This document shows, one piece after another, positions 20,895 through 28,673 of a stretch of DNA of 34,449 nt. Under the pieces are notes generated by a model. The model ran no database searches. It saw nothing but the letters and a program-made list of their open reading frames with translations, and was not told the origin of the DNA. The translations under genes and the position numbers were made by a program. Location: NCBI GenBank assembly GCA_026645945.1, contig JAPKMO010000041.1:1-34449 (forward strand), written 5' to 3'. Every line of letters starts with the position of its first letter. The first letter of the stretch is position 1. The stretch is from Anaerolineae bacterium. GTDB taxonomy: Bacteria > Chloroflexota > Anaerolineae > Aggregatilineales > Phototrophicaceae.

Positions 20895-23294
20895 ATGCGT
20901 CGAATATTTTTTATCCTTCTGGCGATTTATCTGGTTTTTCTGGGCGGCAGCGCCTACTATACGCTGGTATTCCCGATTCGGGTTTTTCATCATGCGCTGG
21001 TGACGCTTCTGCTGCTTTTGTGGCTGGCAAGCTGCCTGCGCCGCCGCCAGGGACTGCCGCAGACACCGCTTAACCCGCCGCTGTATGCCGCTGTCCTGGT
21101 GTGGGTTTTCACCGCCATCGCCAGCATAGACCCGCGTTCAGCCTTTGAAAATCTGTGGTTTCAGTTCACGCACATGCTGTTTTTTTTCGCCTTGGTGGAA
21201 CTGTTCCGGCGTGGGCATCAACACCTGGTGCTGGAAACGCAGTTTTTGCTGGCGGCACTGGTGGTTTTCCTCAGCGGCCTGGAACTGGCGTCGTGGTATT
21301 TCGGCCTCGGCTTCATCCCCGGCACGCAGACCGGCTGGATAGACGTGATCGGCCCCGGCGTCTGGCTGCCGCTGGAGCTGCCGCGCCTGTCGCTGGCGAT
21401 GAATATCAGCACGCTGCTGGCGGGGTATGTCGCGCCGTTGGTTATTTTATCGGCGGCCTGGGCGCTGACGGCGCGCCGCCAGTATCGCGCCGCCCTGTGG
21501 GGGCTGGCCGGGGCGTTGCTGGTCGTGCTGCTGCTTACGCTTTCGCGCGGCGGTTTGCTCTCGCTGGCCGCTGCCGCCGGAACGCTGGCCGTTATTCGCC
21601 TGTTTCAAACGCCCGCCATCACGCGGCGGCTGTCCCCCCGGCTGCTGCTAGGCGCGGCGGGCGGTTTTGGTGCGGTCGCCATCCTTCTGTTCCTGATGCT
21701 CTCGCTGCGATCTGAAACAGGCCGCGAATGGGGGGACGCCGGACGCCTGGATATGTGGCGCAGCGCAGTTGAAATCACGCGCGATTATCCGCTGACCGGC
21801 GTCGGCCCCGGCCTGTTCGGGCGCGCCTTCCGCAGTTACCGCAGCCCGGCGCTGGTGCAGGACAAACTCGCTTCTGCCCACAACGCCTATCTGAACACCG
21901 CCGCCGAAACCGGCCTGCCGGGTGTCGTCGTCAGCCTGTGGCTGGGCGCGGCCTTTCTGCGCGCCTGGCTGATGAACTGGCGGCGCACCGGTTCGGTGGC
22001 TCGCAAAATCCGGCTGGAGGCGGCGCTGGGGGGATTGGTCGGCCTGGGCGTTCACAGCCTAGTGGATGTGTTCACCATCACGCCGATTGTGCTGCTCAGT
22101 CTGCTGCTGGCGGCCTACGCCATCACCCCGCTGCCGGAAAGCAAGATATTAAAAGAGCCGCCCCGTTATACGCATCCGGCGCTGGCCGCCCTCGCGCTGC
22201 TGATCGTCATACTGTACGGCCTCTGGTTCATCCAACTTGACCGCGCCCAAAACCTTTATCAGGCCAGCCTGGCGGGCGGCGCTTCCGCCCTGAAAAACGC
22301 GCAGGCCGCCATCGAACTCGATCCGGCGCTGAATCTCTACCGCCTGCACCGGGACTATCTCACCGGCGACCAGGCCGCTTACCTACACGCGCTGGCGCTG
22401 GAGCCGACCTGGGATACCGGCTGGCTGAACCTGGCGGCACTGCGGCTGCGCGCGGGCGACGATTCCGGCGCGCTGGAGGCATTCAACCGCGCCCGGCAGA
22501 TCAGCCAGCGCAGCCCGGCTATGCTGCACTGGGCCACCCTGGCCGAAACACTATCTGCCGCCCCACCTCAGGCGATCATCGAAGCCTATACCATTGCGAT
22601 CAAATGGCAGGGCAGCCTGCCGCTGTCCGAATTCTGGTGGGAAACGGCACTGCGCCGGGAAGCGGTGGAGCAGTTTCTGGCCGGCGCTCCGCTCGACTGG
22701 CAGTACCGCGTTTTAGCCGTCCACGACCCCACCCGCGCCCAAACGCTGGTCAGCGCCGGCCCGCAAACCGCCGCCGAATGGTGGGTGGTCGGGCAGGACG
22801 CCCTGACCAACCGGGACGATGCGCCTGCCGCTGCCGCCGCTTTTTCTGGCGCAATTCAACTGGCACGTGCTGAAGGCGATTATTATGCTTCCCGCGCGCG
22901 CGCGACGCTGAAAAACGACCCGCAGGCTGCCCGGCGTGACCTGGACATCGCGGCGCTGCTCGGTACGTATGCCGAATACCCCAACGCCGTCCGCGCCCAG
23001 TTGGCCGCTTCGCCGGAGGAAGCCCGCCGCCAACGCGCCAACGCCCTGCCGCCGCGTCTGGTCGGCCAGGAATTCGCCGCCGTGTTATATGGCCGCCCGG
23101 CGATTTTCGACCTGCTGCCGGAAGTGCGTTTTATCGGCCCTGGCGCGGCAGCCATGAGTCCCTGGTATGCCATCGCCGACGGTTATCTCGAAGCCGGTGA
23201 ACCGGAAAAAGCCGCCAACGTCTACCGCGCCATCCTGGATTACGCCCCCGACGAGCGCGAGGCGCGTTCGCGGTTGGAGCAGCTTTCGGGGTAA
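20895..23294 (+). CDS. O-antigen ligase/polymerase-like membrane protein with TPR domain
   Basis: A 799-residue protein. The first ~430 residues contain about ten or more hydrophobic helices and the Wzy_C/O-antigen-ligase signature: GRLDMWRSAVEITRDYPLTG, then VGPGLFG and AHNAYLNTAAETGLPGVV (about 285-345). Proteins of this family polymerise surface glycans or join them to acceptors on the outer face of the membrane. The C-terminal ~350 residues are soluble and contain tetratricopeptide-like repeats (LNLAALRLRAGDDSGALEAF; DGYLEAGEPEKAANVYRAIL), likely extracytoplasmic. A TATAAT at about 20852 may be its promoter. The sugar-nucleotide and glycosyltransferase genes elsewhere in the window fit a surface-polysaccharide role. 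Exact reaction (polymerase, ligase or protein glycosylation) cannot be told. Confidence 0.87.
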   Translation: MRRIFFILLAIYLVFLGGSAYYTLVFPIRVFHHALVTLLLLLWLASCLRRRQGLPQTPLNPPLYAAVLVWVFTAIASIDPRSAFENLWFQFTHMLFFFALVELFRRGHQHLVLETQFLLAALVVFLSGLELASWYFGLGFIPGTQTGWIDVIGPGVWLPLELPRLSLAMNISTLLAGYVAPLVILSAAWALTARRQYRAALWGLAGALLVVLLLTLSRGGLLSLAAAAGTLAVIRLFQTPAITRRLSPRLLLGAAGGFGAVAILLFLMLSLRSETGREWGDAGRLDMWRSAVEITRDYPLTGVGPGLFGRAFRSYRSPALVQDKLASAHNAYLNTAAETGLPGVVVSLWLGAAFLRAWLMNWRRTGSVARKIRLEAALGGLVGLGVHSLVDVFTITPIVLLSLLLAAYAITPLPESKILKEPPRYTHPALAALALLIVILYGLWFIQLDRAQNLYQASLAGGASALKNAQAAIELDPALNLYRLHRDYLTGDQAAYLHALALEPTWDTGWLNLAALRLRAGDDSGALEAFNRARQISQRSPAMLHWATLAETLSAAPPQAIIEAYTIAIKWQGSLPLSEFWWETALRREAVEQFLAGAPLDWQYRVLAVHDPTRAQTLVSAGPQTAAEWWVVGQDALTNRDDAPAAAAAFSGAIQLARAEGDYYASRARATLKNDPQAARRDLDIAALLGTYAEYPNAVRAQLAASPEEARRQRANALPPRLVGQEFAAVLYGRPAIFDLLPEVRFIGPGAAAMSPWYAIADGYLEAGEPEKAANVYRAILDYAPDEREARSRLEQLSG

Positions 23295-23354
23295 AAAATC
23301 GGGCGCGGCAGGCTCTTGCCCCGGCTGCGAAAATCTGTTATGATGATGCAAGAT

Positions 23355-23426
23355 GTCCCTGTAGCTCAGTGGATAGAGCGCAGCCCTCCGGAGGCTGAAG
23401 CCCGAGTTCGAGTCTCGGCAGGGACG
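23355..23426 (+). tRNA. tRNA-Arg (anticodon CCG)
   Basis: A complete cloverleaf: acceptor GTCCCTG pairs with CAGGGAC (23419-23425) with discriminator G; D arm GCTC...GAGC; anticodon arm CAGCC-CTCCGGA-GGCTG with CCG; a 4-nt variable loop; T arm CCGAG-TTCGAGT-CTCGG. The 3' CCA is not encoded. It reads CGG codons, frequent in this GC-rich sequence. A terminator hairpin follows 5 nt later. Confidence 0.96.
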
Positions 23427-23431
23427 CTGTT

Positions 23432-23458
23432 AACGGCGCATTATCGGCGCCGTTTTTG
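23432..23458 (+). terminator. Terminator after tRNA-Arg
   Basis: An 8-bp stem, AACGGCGC (23432-23439) with GCGCCGTT (23447-23454), around a 7-nt loop. The right arm runs into a T-rich tract (TTTTTGTTT). It is a good intrinsic terminator for the tRNA transcript. Confidence 0.75.
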
Positions 23459-23513
23459 TTTCCCGGCGCACAGTCGCCTGGAAGCCGGTGGTGAAGCCGC
23501 GCCCGTTTTCGGT

Positions 23514-23519
23514 TATCAT
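23514..23519 (+). promoter_or_regulatory. -10 element directly before the glycosidase ATG
   Basis: TATCAT ends 7 nt before ATG 23527, so transcription starting at the usual distance would begin at or within a base of the start codon, giving a leaderless mRNA. No ribosome site is seen. The -35 is not convincing. Confidence 0.35.
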
Positions 23520-23526
23520 TCAAACC

Positions 23527-24693
23527 ATGCTTAAGCTGCGCTCACGTTTCTGGCGGCTGTTCCGCGTTTACTGGCTGTGGTTCGTCCGCGCCGGTATCGT
23601 CTGGCTGATTCTCGTCCGCCTGGCCCCTGCCCCACCACGCGCGCCGCTCGGCCCGCAGCAGGTCGTCGAGACGGTTAAACCCCAGGTCTGCGTGCATACC
23701 CGCCTAATTGATGAAGTGTACGAATGGAAAATCCAGCGTTCCTTGCAGATGGCGCGGGAGATGGGCGCGGATACGGTGGTCGAGTTTTTCCCCTGGGCAT
23801 ATGCCGAACCGGCCAGGGGACAGTACAACTGGACATCCTTCGACCGCATCATCAAACACGCTCGCAATCAAGGGCTGCATATCATCGCACGGATGGGGCT
23901 TGTCCCGGCCTGGGCGCGCGAGGACGCCGAAAACTCGACCCTGAATTACCTGCCTGATGAGTCGTTCGACGAATTTGCCGCGTTTGTAGCCGCCTTCACC
24001 GGGCGTTACGCCGGGGTGGTAGACCACATCATCATCTGGAACGAGCCGAATCTGTCCTTCGAGTGGGGCTACCGCGCGGTTGACCCCGCCGGATATGCGC
24101 GCCTGCTGGAGGCCGTCTACGCGCCCGCCCACGCCGCCAACCCAAACGTGGTCATCCTGGCCGCGCCGCTCGCGCCCACGCTGGAGCCGCCCGGTAGTCC
24201 TAACGGCCTTAACGACCTGCTGTATCTGGAGGCGCTTTATCAGGCCGGCGCAGCGCCGTACTTCGACGCGCTGGCGATACACACCTACGGCTTCACCGAA
24301 GCGCCGGAAGCGCCCCCCGCGCCAGACGCGCTCAACTTCCGGCGCGCCGAACTGCTGCGGCAGATCATGGAGCATTACGACGACCCGGCCAGGCCGGTTT
24401 ATATCACCGAAAGCGGCTGGAACGACCACCCGCGCTGGACGAAAGCGGTGCGCCCATCGCTGCGGGTGGCCTACACGGTCAACGCTTTTAAATGGGCGGA
24501 AGCCAACTGGCCCTGGCTGGACAAACTGTGCATCTGGGCGCTGCGGTATCCCATCTCCACCCGCAGCTACCCGGACAACTTCACTCTGCTGACCGCCGAT
24601 TTTGAGCCAAAGCCCATTTTTACGGCCATCCAGGCCTATGCGCGCGGCTGGCAAGAAAGCGACGATTTATGGCTGCCCGCCCCTGGCGGCTGA
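23527..24693 (+). CDS. Membrane-anchored clan-A glycoside hydrolase-like protein
   Basis: The frame opens at GTG 23488; ATG 23527 gives a cleaner 388-residue protein with a basic N-terminus, one membrane helix (about 12-32) and an outside catalytic domain. The domain is a GH-A (TIM-barrel) type resembling GH39/GH5 relatives: FFPWAYAEPARGQYNW near the start, acid/base candidate in IIWNEPN (Glu173), LAIHTYG, nucleophile candidate in YITESGWND (Glu295). Both glutamates are present, so it is probably catalytic. Substrate is unknown. Its end overlaps the next gene by 25 bp, implying coupled expression with a binding protein. It lies 101 bp downstream of the tRNA. Confidence 0.85.
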   Translation: MLKLRSRFWRLFRVYWLWFVRAGIVWLILVRLAPAPPRAPLGPQQVVETVKPQVCVHTRLIDEVYEWKIQRSLQMAREMGADTVVEFFPWAYAEPARGQYNWTSFDRIIKHARNQGLHIIARMGLVPAWAREDAENSTLNYLPDESFDEFAAFVAAFTGRYAGVVDHIIIWNEPNLSFEWGYRAVDPAGYARLLEAVYAPAHAANPNVVILAAPLAPTLEPPGSPNGLNDLLYLEALYQAGAAPYFDALAIHTYGFTEAPEAPPAPDALNFRRAELLRQIMEHYDDPARPVYITESGWNDHPRWTKAVRPSLRVAYTVNAFKWAEANWPWLDKLCIWALRYPISTRSYPDNFTLLTADFEPKPIFTAIQAYARGWQESDDLWLPAPGG

Positions 24694-25475
24694 TCCTGCC
24701 CGCGCTGGCGCTGGCGATTACGCTCTGGTTATGGGCGCTGGCCGGAGTCCTGTTCGTCCTGCGCTGGAATGCGGTCGAGCGCCCCGGCCCGCCGCTGAAA
24801 GAGCTGTTCCCCTACGGCGAAATGCGCGTCGGCGTAGATGCCAGCTACCCGCCCTTTGCCGCTGCCACCGCCGATGACCTATTCGGGCTGGATATAGACC
24901 TGGGGCGGGCGATTGCGGAGCGCCTAGGCGTACCGGTGCGGTTCGTCAATATGGGCTACGATGGCCTGTACGATTCGCTCAAGGCCGATCAAGTGGACGT
25001 GGTGATTTCGGCGCTGGTGATTGACTACTCCCGCGCCAACGATGTTTTGTATACTATCCCCTACTACAATGCCGGCTTCGTGCTGGTCAGCCGCGCCGAT
25101 AGACCCTTTACGACGATAAACGAATTATCGGGTTATACGCTAGCGTTCGAGTTCGGGTCAGATGCCGATACGCTGGCGCGCGCTTGGCTGCGGCGCATCC
25201 CGCCTTTTGAAACGCGCCCTTACGAGCTGCCGGCCTACGCGCTGGATGCCGTCCGGCTGGGGCAGGCCGACGCCGCGCTGGTGGACGCGACCGCTGCCCG
25301 CCTCTACGGGCGCGATTTTCCCGGCTGGAATATGCAGATGCAGCCGGTTACAGATTCGCTGTACGCGGCGGCGGTGCGGATTGACCGGGGTAAAACCTGG
25401 GAAGCGATCAACTACACGCTGCAAACACTGGCCGACGACGGCACGCTGGCGGCGCTGGTCGAGCGGTGGTTGTAA
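24669..25475 (+). CDS. Membrane-anchored family-3 (amino-acid-type) substrate-binding protein
   Basis: A 268-residue protein starting inside the glycosidase gene (25-bp overlap). An N-terminal helix (about 7-32) looks like an uncleaved anchor rather than a lipoprotein signal. It is followed by an SBP_bac_3 domain (about 48-268): MRVGVDASYPPFAA, LFGLDIDLGRAIAERLGV, YDGLYDSLKADQVDVVISAL, IDYSRANDVLYTIPYYNAGFV. These proteins bind polar amino acids or related small molecules for importers, or act as sensors. No permease or ATPase gene is adjacent. Pairing with a glycosidase suggests a surface sensing or scavenging pair, which is inference. It is convergent with parA, stops 9 bp apart. Confidence 0.9.
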   Translation: MAARPWRLILPALALAITLWLWALAGVLFVLRWNAVERPGPPLKELFPYGEMRVGVDASYPPFAAATADDLFGLDIDLGRAIAERLGVPVRFVNMGYDGLYDSLKADQVDVVISALVIDYSRANDVLYTIPYYNAGFVLVSRADRPFTTINELSGYTLAFEFGSDADTLARAWLRRIPPFETRPYELPAYALDAVRLGQADAALVDATAARLYGRDFPGWNMQMQPVTDSLYAAAVRIDRGKTWEAINYTLQTLADDGTLAALVERWL

Positions 25476-25484
25476 TGGCGCGTT

Positions 25485-26246
25485 TCAGCCGTCCCAGGCG
25501 CTCACTTCTGCCGCCAGCTTACGGTAGGCTGCCGCGCCGGGGCTGTCCGGCGCGTAGTCCAGCACCAGCTTGCCCTGGTGCGGGGCATCCGCGATATGCA
25601 CGTCGTAGGGGATAACCGTCTCCAGCACCGGCACGAGCGCGCGCAGTTCGTCCAGGGTTTTGGGGGCGTAAACCGCCTGGGGGTCAAAAAAGGTCGCCAG
25701 CACGCCGCAGATGTTCAGATCAGGGTTGCCCAGGCCGTCGCGCACCCGCGCCACCACATCCTGAATGGCGCGCACGCCCAGTATCGCCAGATGGTCACAC
25801 TGCGCCGGTATCAGCACCGACTCGGCAGCCAGAAAACCGGCGACCGCCAGCACATTTAAACCCGGCGGGGTATCAATCAATACGGTGTCGAATAACATCC
25901 GGCTCTCGCGCAGGGCATCCCGCAGCCGGGTAAGCGGGTGGCGTTCCTGCACCAGCCTGATGGCGGCAGTCGCCAGATCAACGCTGCCGGGGATGAGCGC
26001 CAGGTTGGCGCGCGGCGTCTTGAGCGCCCGCGCCAGGCCCATGCCGTCGAACATCAGCAGCGAATAACTGCTGCGCTCGATTTTGTAGGGGTCAAAACCC
26101 AGCAGCGCCGTTAAACTGGCCTGCGGGTCAATATCCACCAGCAGCACGCGCCGCCCCTGCCCGGCCAGTGCCGCGCCGAGATTCAGCACCGTTGTGGTTT
26201 TGCCCACCCCGCCTTTTTGATTCGCCAGTACCAGAATTCGAGTCAC
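25485..26246 (-). CDS. ParA/Soj-family ATPase, no ParB partner nearby
   Basis: A 253-residue cytoplasmic deviant-Walker ATPase. It has LANQKGGVGKTTTVLNLGAAL (about 7-27) with the signature lysine, VDIDPQASLT (about 38-47) and VLIDTPPG. This is the chromosomal/plasmid ParA or Soj type rather than MinD: there is no C-terminal amphipathic membrane helix (it ends KLAAEVSAWDG). The start is GTG 26246 with a GAG-containing site 7 nt upstream and a TATAAT at 26276-26271. No parB, parS cluster or gid genes are seen, so it may position something other than the chromosome, for example a surface-assembly complex. That is speculative. Confidence 0.92.
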   Translation of the reverse strand: MTRILVLANQKGGVGKTTTVLNLGAALAGQGRRVLLVDIDPQASLTALLGFDPYKIERSSYSLLMFDGMGLARALKTPRANLALIPGSVDLATAAIRLVQERHPLTRLRDALRESRMLFDTVLIDTPPGLNVLAVAGFLAAESVLIPAQCDHLAILGVRAIQDVVARVRDGLGNPDLNICGVLATFFDPQAVYAPKTLDELRALVPVLETVIPYDVHIADAPHQGKLVLDYAPDSPGAAAYRKLAAEVSAWDG

Positions 26247-26270
26247 GCGCGCTCATCCGTGTTCGTTATG

Positions 26271-26315
26271 ATTATATCCTAAAGTCTGGATTGTTCACCC
26301 TCGAACGGCTATACT
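26271..26315. promoter_or_regulatory. Divergent -10 elements between parA and the glycosyltransferase genes
   Basis: The 78-bp gap carries ATTATA (26271-26276, a minus-strand TATAAT for parA) and TATACT (26310-26315, plus strand; TGGATT at 26287 is 17 bp upstream). The plus-strand start would be within a few bases of ATG 26325, so that mRNA may be leaderless. Confidence 0.4.
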
Positions 26316-26324
26316 GATACCATT

Positions 26325-27440
26325 ATGCAGATCGGCATTGACGCACGCCTAACAGCCTATCGCACCGGCGGCATCAGCACCTATATCCGGCGTCTGGTCG
26401 CGGCGCTGGAGTCGCTCGACCCTGATGGACGGTACATCGTCTTTCACAGCCGCAAAACGTCGGACTCGCTGGTGACGCGCTTTCAACATGCCAACCTATG
26501 GACGCCCTGCCATCACCGCCTGGAGCGGCTGGCGCTGTCGGTCGAACTGGCGCGTTTCCGGCTGGACATCCTGCACAGCCCGGATTTTATCCCGCCCCGG
26601 CGGGGCGCACGGCGGCACATCATCACGGTGCATGACCTAACCTTTCTGCACTATCCGCAGTTCCTTACGGCGGACGCGCGCCGTTATTACAATCATCAGA
26701 TCAACGCCGCCGTTCGCCGGGCCGACCATATCCTGGCCGACAGCCAGTCTACCAAAAACGACCTGGCGCATATGCTGGATGTGCCGCCGGGTAAAATCAC
26801 GGTGCATATGCTGGGCGTGGACGAACGTTTTCGCCCCCTGCCGGCTGAAACGCTCCGGGAAGCGCGGCGGCGGCTGAATCTGCCGGAGCGGTACATCCTG
26901 CATGTCGGCACGCTGGAGCCGCGCAAAAATATCGCCGGCCTGCTGGACGCCTACCACCAGTTGGTCGGACGCTGGCCGGACGCGCCGCCGCTGCTGCTGG
27001 CCGGGCGCAAAGGCTGGCTGTTCGAGCAGACGCAGGCGCGCGCCGCCGAACTGGGCTTAGAATCGCGCGTGGTCTGGCGGCAGGACATCGGCGACGACGA
27101 CCTGCCCGCGCTGTATAATCTGGCTGTGCTGCTGGTCATGCCGTCGTTTTACGAAGGTTTCGGCTTCCCTCCGCTGGAGGCGATGGCCTGCGGGACGGTG
27201 ACGGTTGTCAGCAACCGTTCATCGCTGCCAGAGGTGGTCGGCGACGTGGGTTTGCAGATCAACCCGGATGACCCGGCGGCGCTGGCCGGCGCGTTGGAAA
27301 AGGCGCTGATGGACGCCCCCTGGCGTGCTGCCGCGCGGCTGGCCGGGCTGGAACGCGCCCGGCTGTTCACCTGGGCGCAGACCGCCTCGATTGTTTTATC
27401 GGTCTATCGCGCTGTTGGCGAGGATTTATGCGTATTCTAA
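26325..27440 (+). CDS. GT4-type glycosyltransferase
   Basis: A cytoplasmic GT-B glycosyltransferase of 371 residues. The N-terminal half has MQIGIDARLTAYRTGGISTY, a classic acceptor-side glycine loop, and VHDLTFLHYP. The C-terminal half has ILHVGTLEPRKNIAGLLDAY, VLLVMPSFYEGFGFPPLEAM (E-x7-E nucleotide-sugar motif, around 277-290) and NRSSLPEVVGD. It resembles mannosyltransferases/rhamnosyltransferases of surface-glycan loci, but donor and acceptor cannot be read from the sequence. No ribosome site precedes the ATG. Its 3' end overlaps the next gene by 13 bp, so the three glycosyltransferase genes form one translation-coupled unit. Confidence 0.92.
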   Translation: MQIGIDARLTAYRTGGISTYIRRLVAALESLDPDGRYIVFHSRKTSDSLVTRFQHANLWTPCHHRLERLALSVELARFRLDILHSPDFIPPRRGARRHIITVHDLTFLHYPQFLTADARRYYNHQINAAVRRADHILADSQSTKNDLAHMLDVPPGKITVHMLGVDERFRPLPAETLREARRRLNLPERYILHVGTLEPRKNIAGLLDAYHQLVGRWPDAPPLLLAGRKGWLFEQTQARAAELGLESRVVWRQDIGDDDLPALYNLAVLLVMPSFYEGFGFPPLEAMACGTVTVVSNRSSLPEVVGDVGLQINPDDPAALAGALEKALMDAPWRAAARLAGLERARLFTWAQTASIVLSVYRAVGEDLCVF

Positions 27441-28645
27441 TGTTAACCGCCAGCCTGCCCTATCCGCCGCACCAGGGCGGCGCGCTGCGCGCTTATGGCA
27501 TACTCGACGGCCTGCGCCGCGCCGGACATGAAATCACGCTGCTCAGTTTTCACGATGGCAGCGTGCAGGTGCGGCATACGCCGCTGGCCGACTGCTGCGC
27601 GCGCGTGGAGACGCTGCCGTCCCCGCCCCGCACCCAGCGCGACCGCCTGCGCGATTTGCTGCTGTCCGACCAACCGGACATCGCGCGCCGCCTGTTCGAC
27701 GAACCCTTCTGGCGCTGTTTGCAGGGGCTGATGGCCGAAAGCGACTATGACATCGTGCAGTTTGAGGGCATCGAGGTAGCCTGTTATCTGCCGCCGGCCC
27801 GGCAGACCGGGACGCCGGCCCGGCTTATTTACGACGCTTTTAACGCCGAGGCCGCCTTACAGCAGCTTATTTTCCGGGTTGACCTGGGCAGCCCGCAGCG
27901 GTGGCCCGCCGCCGCCTATTCCTTTATCCAGGCGCGGCGCATCGCCCGTTTTGAGAGCCTGCTTTGCCAGTTGGCCGACCGCGTGATCGCCGTTTCTGAC
28001 GAGGACGCGGCCATTTTGCGCCAATACCGCCCCAATAATGACGTGCCGGTTGTGAACAACGGCATTTTCGTGGACGATTACATCTGCCATGACCAGCAGT
28101 TCGACCTGGGCCAGTCGGCGCTGGTTTTTACCGGCAAAATGGACTATCGTCCCAACGTGGACGCGATGGTCTGGTTCGCGGAAGCCATCCTACCGCGCGT
28201 GCAGCAGCATATCCCGGAGGCGAAGCTGTACATCGTCGGCCAGAAACCCCACGCCCGCATCGAAAAACTGCGCGCCCGGCGCGGCATCGAGATCACCGGC
28301 TGGGTGCAGGATGTTCGCCCCTTTTTATACGGCGCGGATGTTTACGTCGCGCCCCTGCGGATGGGCAGCGGCACGCGCCTGAAAATTTTGGAGGCGATGG
28401 CCGCCGAGCGCGCGGTAGTCGCCACTTCCACTGCCGCCAGCGGCATGTCATCCGGTGTTCGAGAGGCCGCGCTCATCACCGACACGCCCGCCGAAATGGC
28501 GAACGCGATCATCGCCTTGCTGCAAGACCCAAACCGGCGGGCGGAACTGGGCGAACGCGCCCGCCGCTACGTCAGGCAGCATTACGATTGGCCGGTGTTG
28601 ATCCCCCGCCTGCTGGCGATCTACAGGGAACTTGACCTTGAATAG
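27428..28645 (+). CDS. GT4-type glycosyltransferase (second of three)
   Basis: A 405-residue GT-B enzyme. It begins MRILMLTASLPYPPHQGGALRA, the usual nucleotide-sugar glycosyltransferase opening, then has VQFEGIE, VIAVSDEDAAILRQY, and the C-terminal domain FTGKMDYRPNVDAMVWF, PRVQQHIPEAKLYIVGQKP and APLRMGSGTRLKILEAMAAERAVVAT, containing the donor-binding site. It resembles the PEP-CTERM/exopolysaccharide-associated sugar transferases (Stp1-like). GAGG lies just before the ATG, within the upstream coding sequence. It lies upstream of the GT9 gene and most likely adds a sugar to the same surface glycan. Confidence 0.92.
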   Translation: MRILMLTASLPYPPHQGGALRAYGILDGLRRAGHEITLLSFHDGSVQVRHTPLADCCARVETLPSPPRTQRDRLRDLLLSDQPDIARRLFDEPFWRCLQGLMAESDYDIVQFEGIEVACYLPPARQTGTPARLIYDAFNAEAALQQLIFRVDLGSPQRWPAAAYSFIQARRIARFESLLCQLADRVIAVSDEDAAILRQYRPNNDVPVVNNGIFVDDYICHDQQFDLGQSALVFTGKMDYRPNVDAMVWFAEAILPRVQQHIPEAKLYIVGQKPHARIEKLRARRGIEITGWVQDVRPFLYGADVYVAPLRMGSGTRLKILEAMAAERAVVATSTAASGMSSGVREAALITDTPAEMANAIIALLQDPNRRAELGERARRYVRQHYDWPVLIPRLLAIYRELDLE

Positions 28646-28673
28646 GGAGACGCTCGTCCTCCGCAATCGCCAC

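Noticed and set aside
23316..23534. Plus-strand reading frame containing VAQWIERSPPEAEARVRVS
   Set aside because: This is the translated tRNA-Arg gene. The peptide is a well-known artefact of tRNA sequences read as protein.
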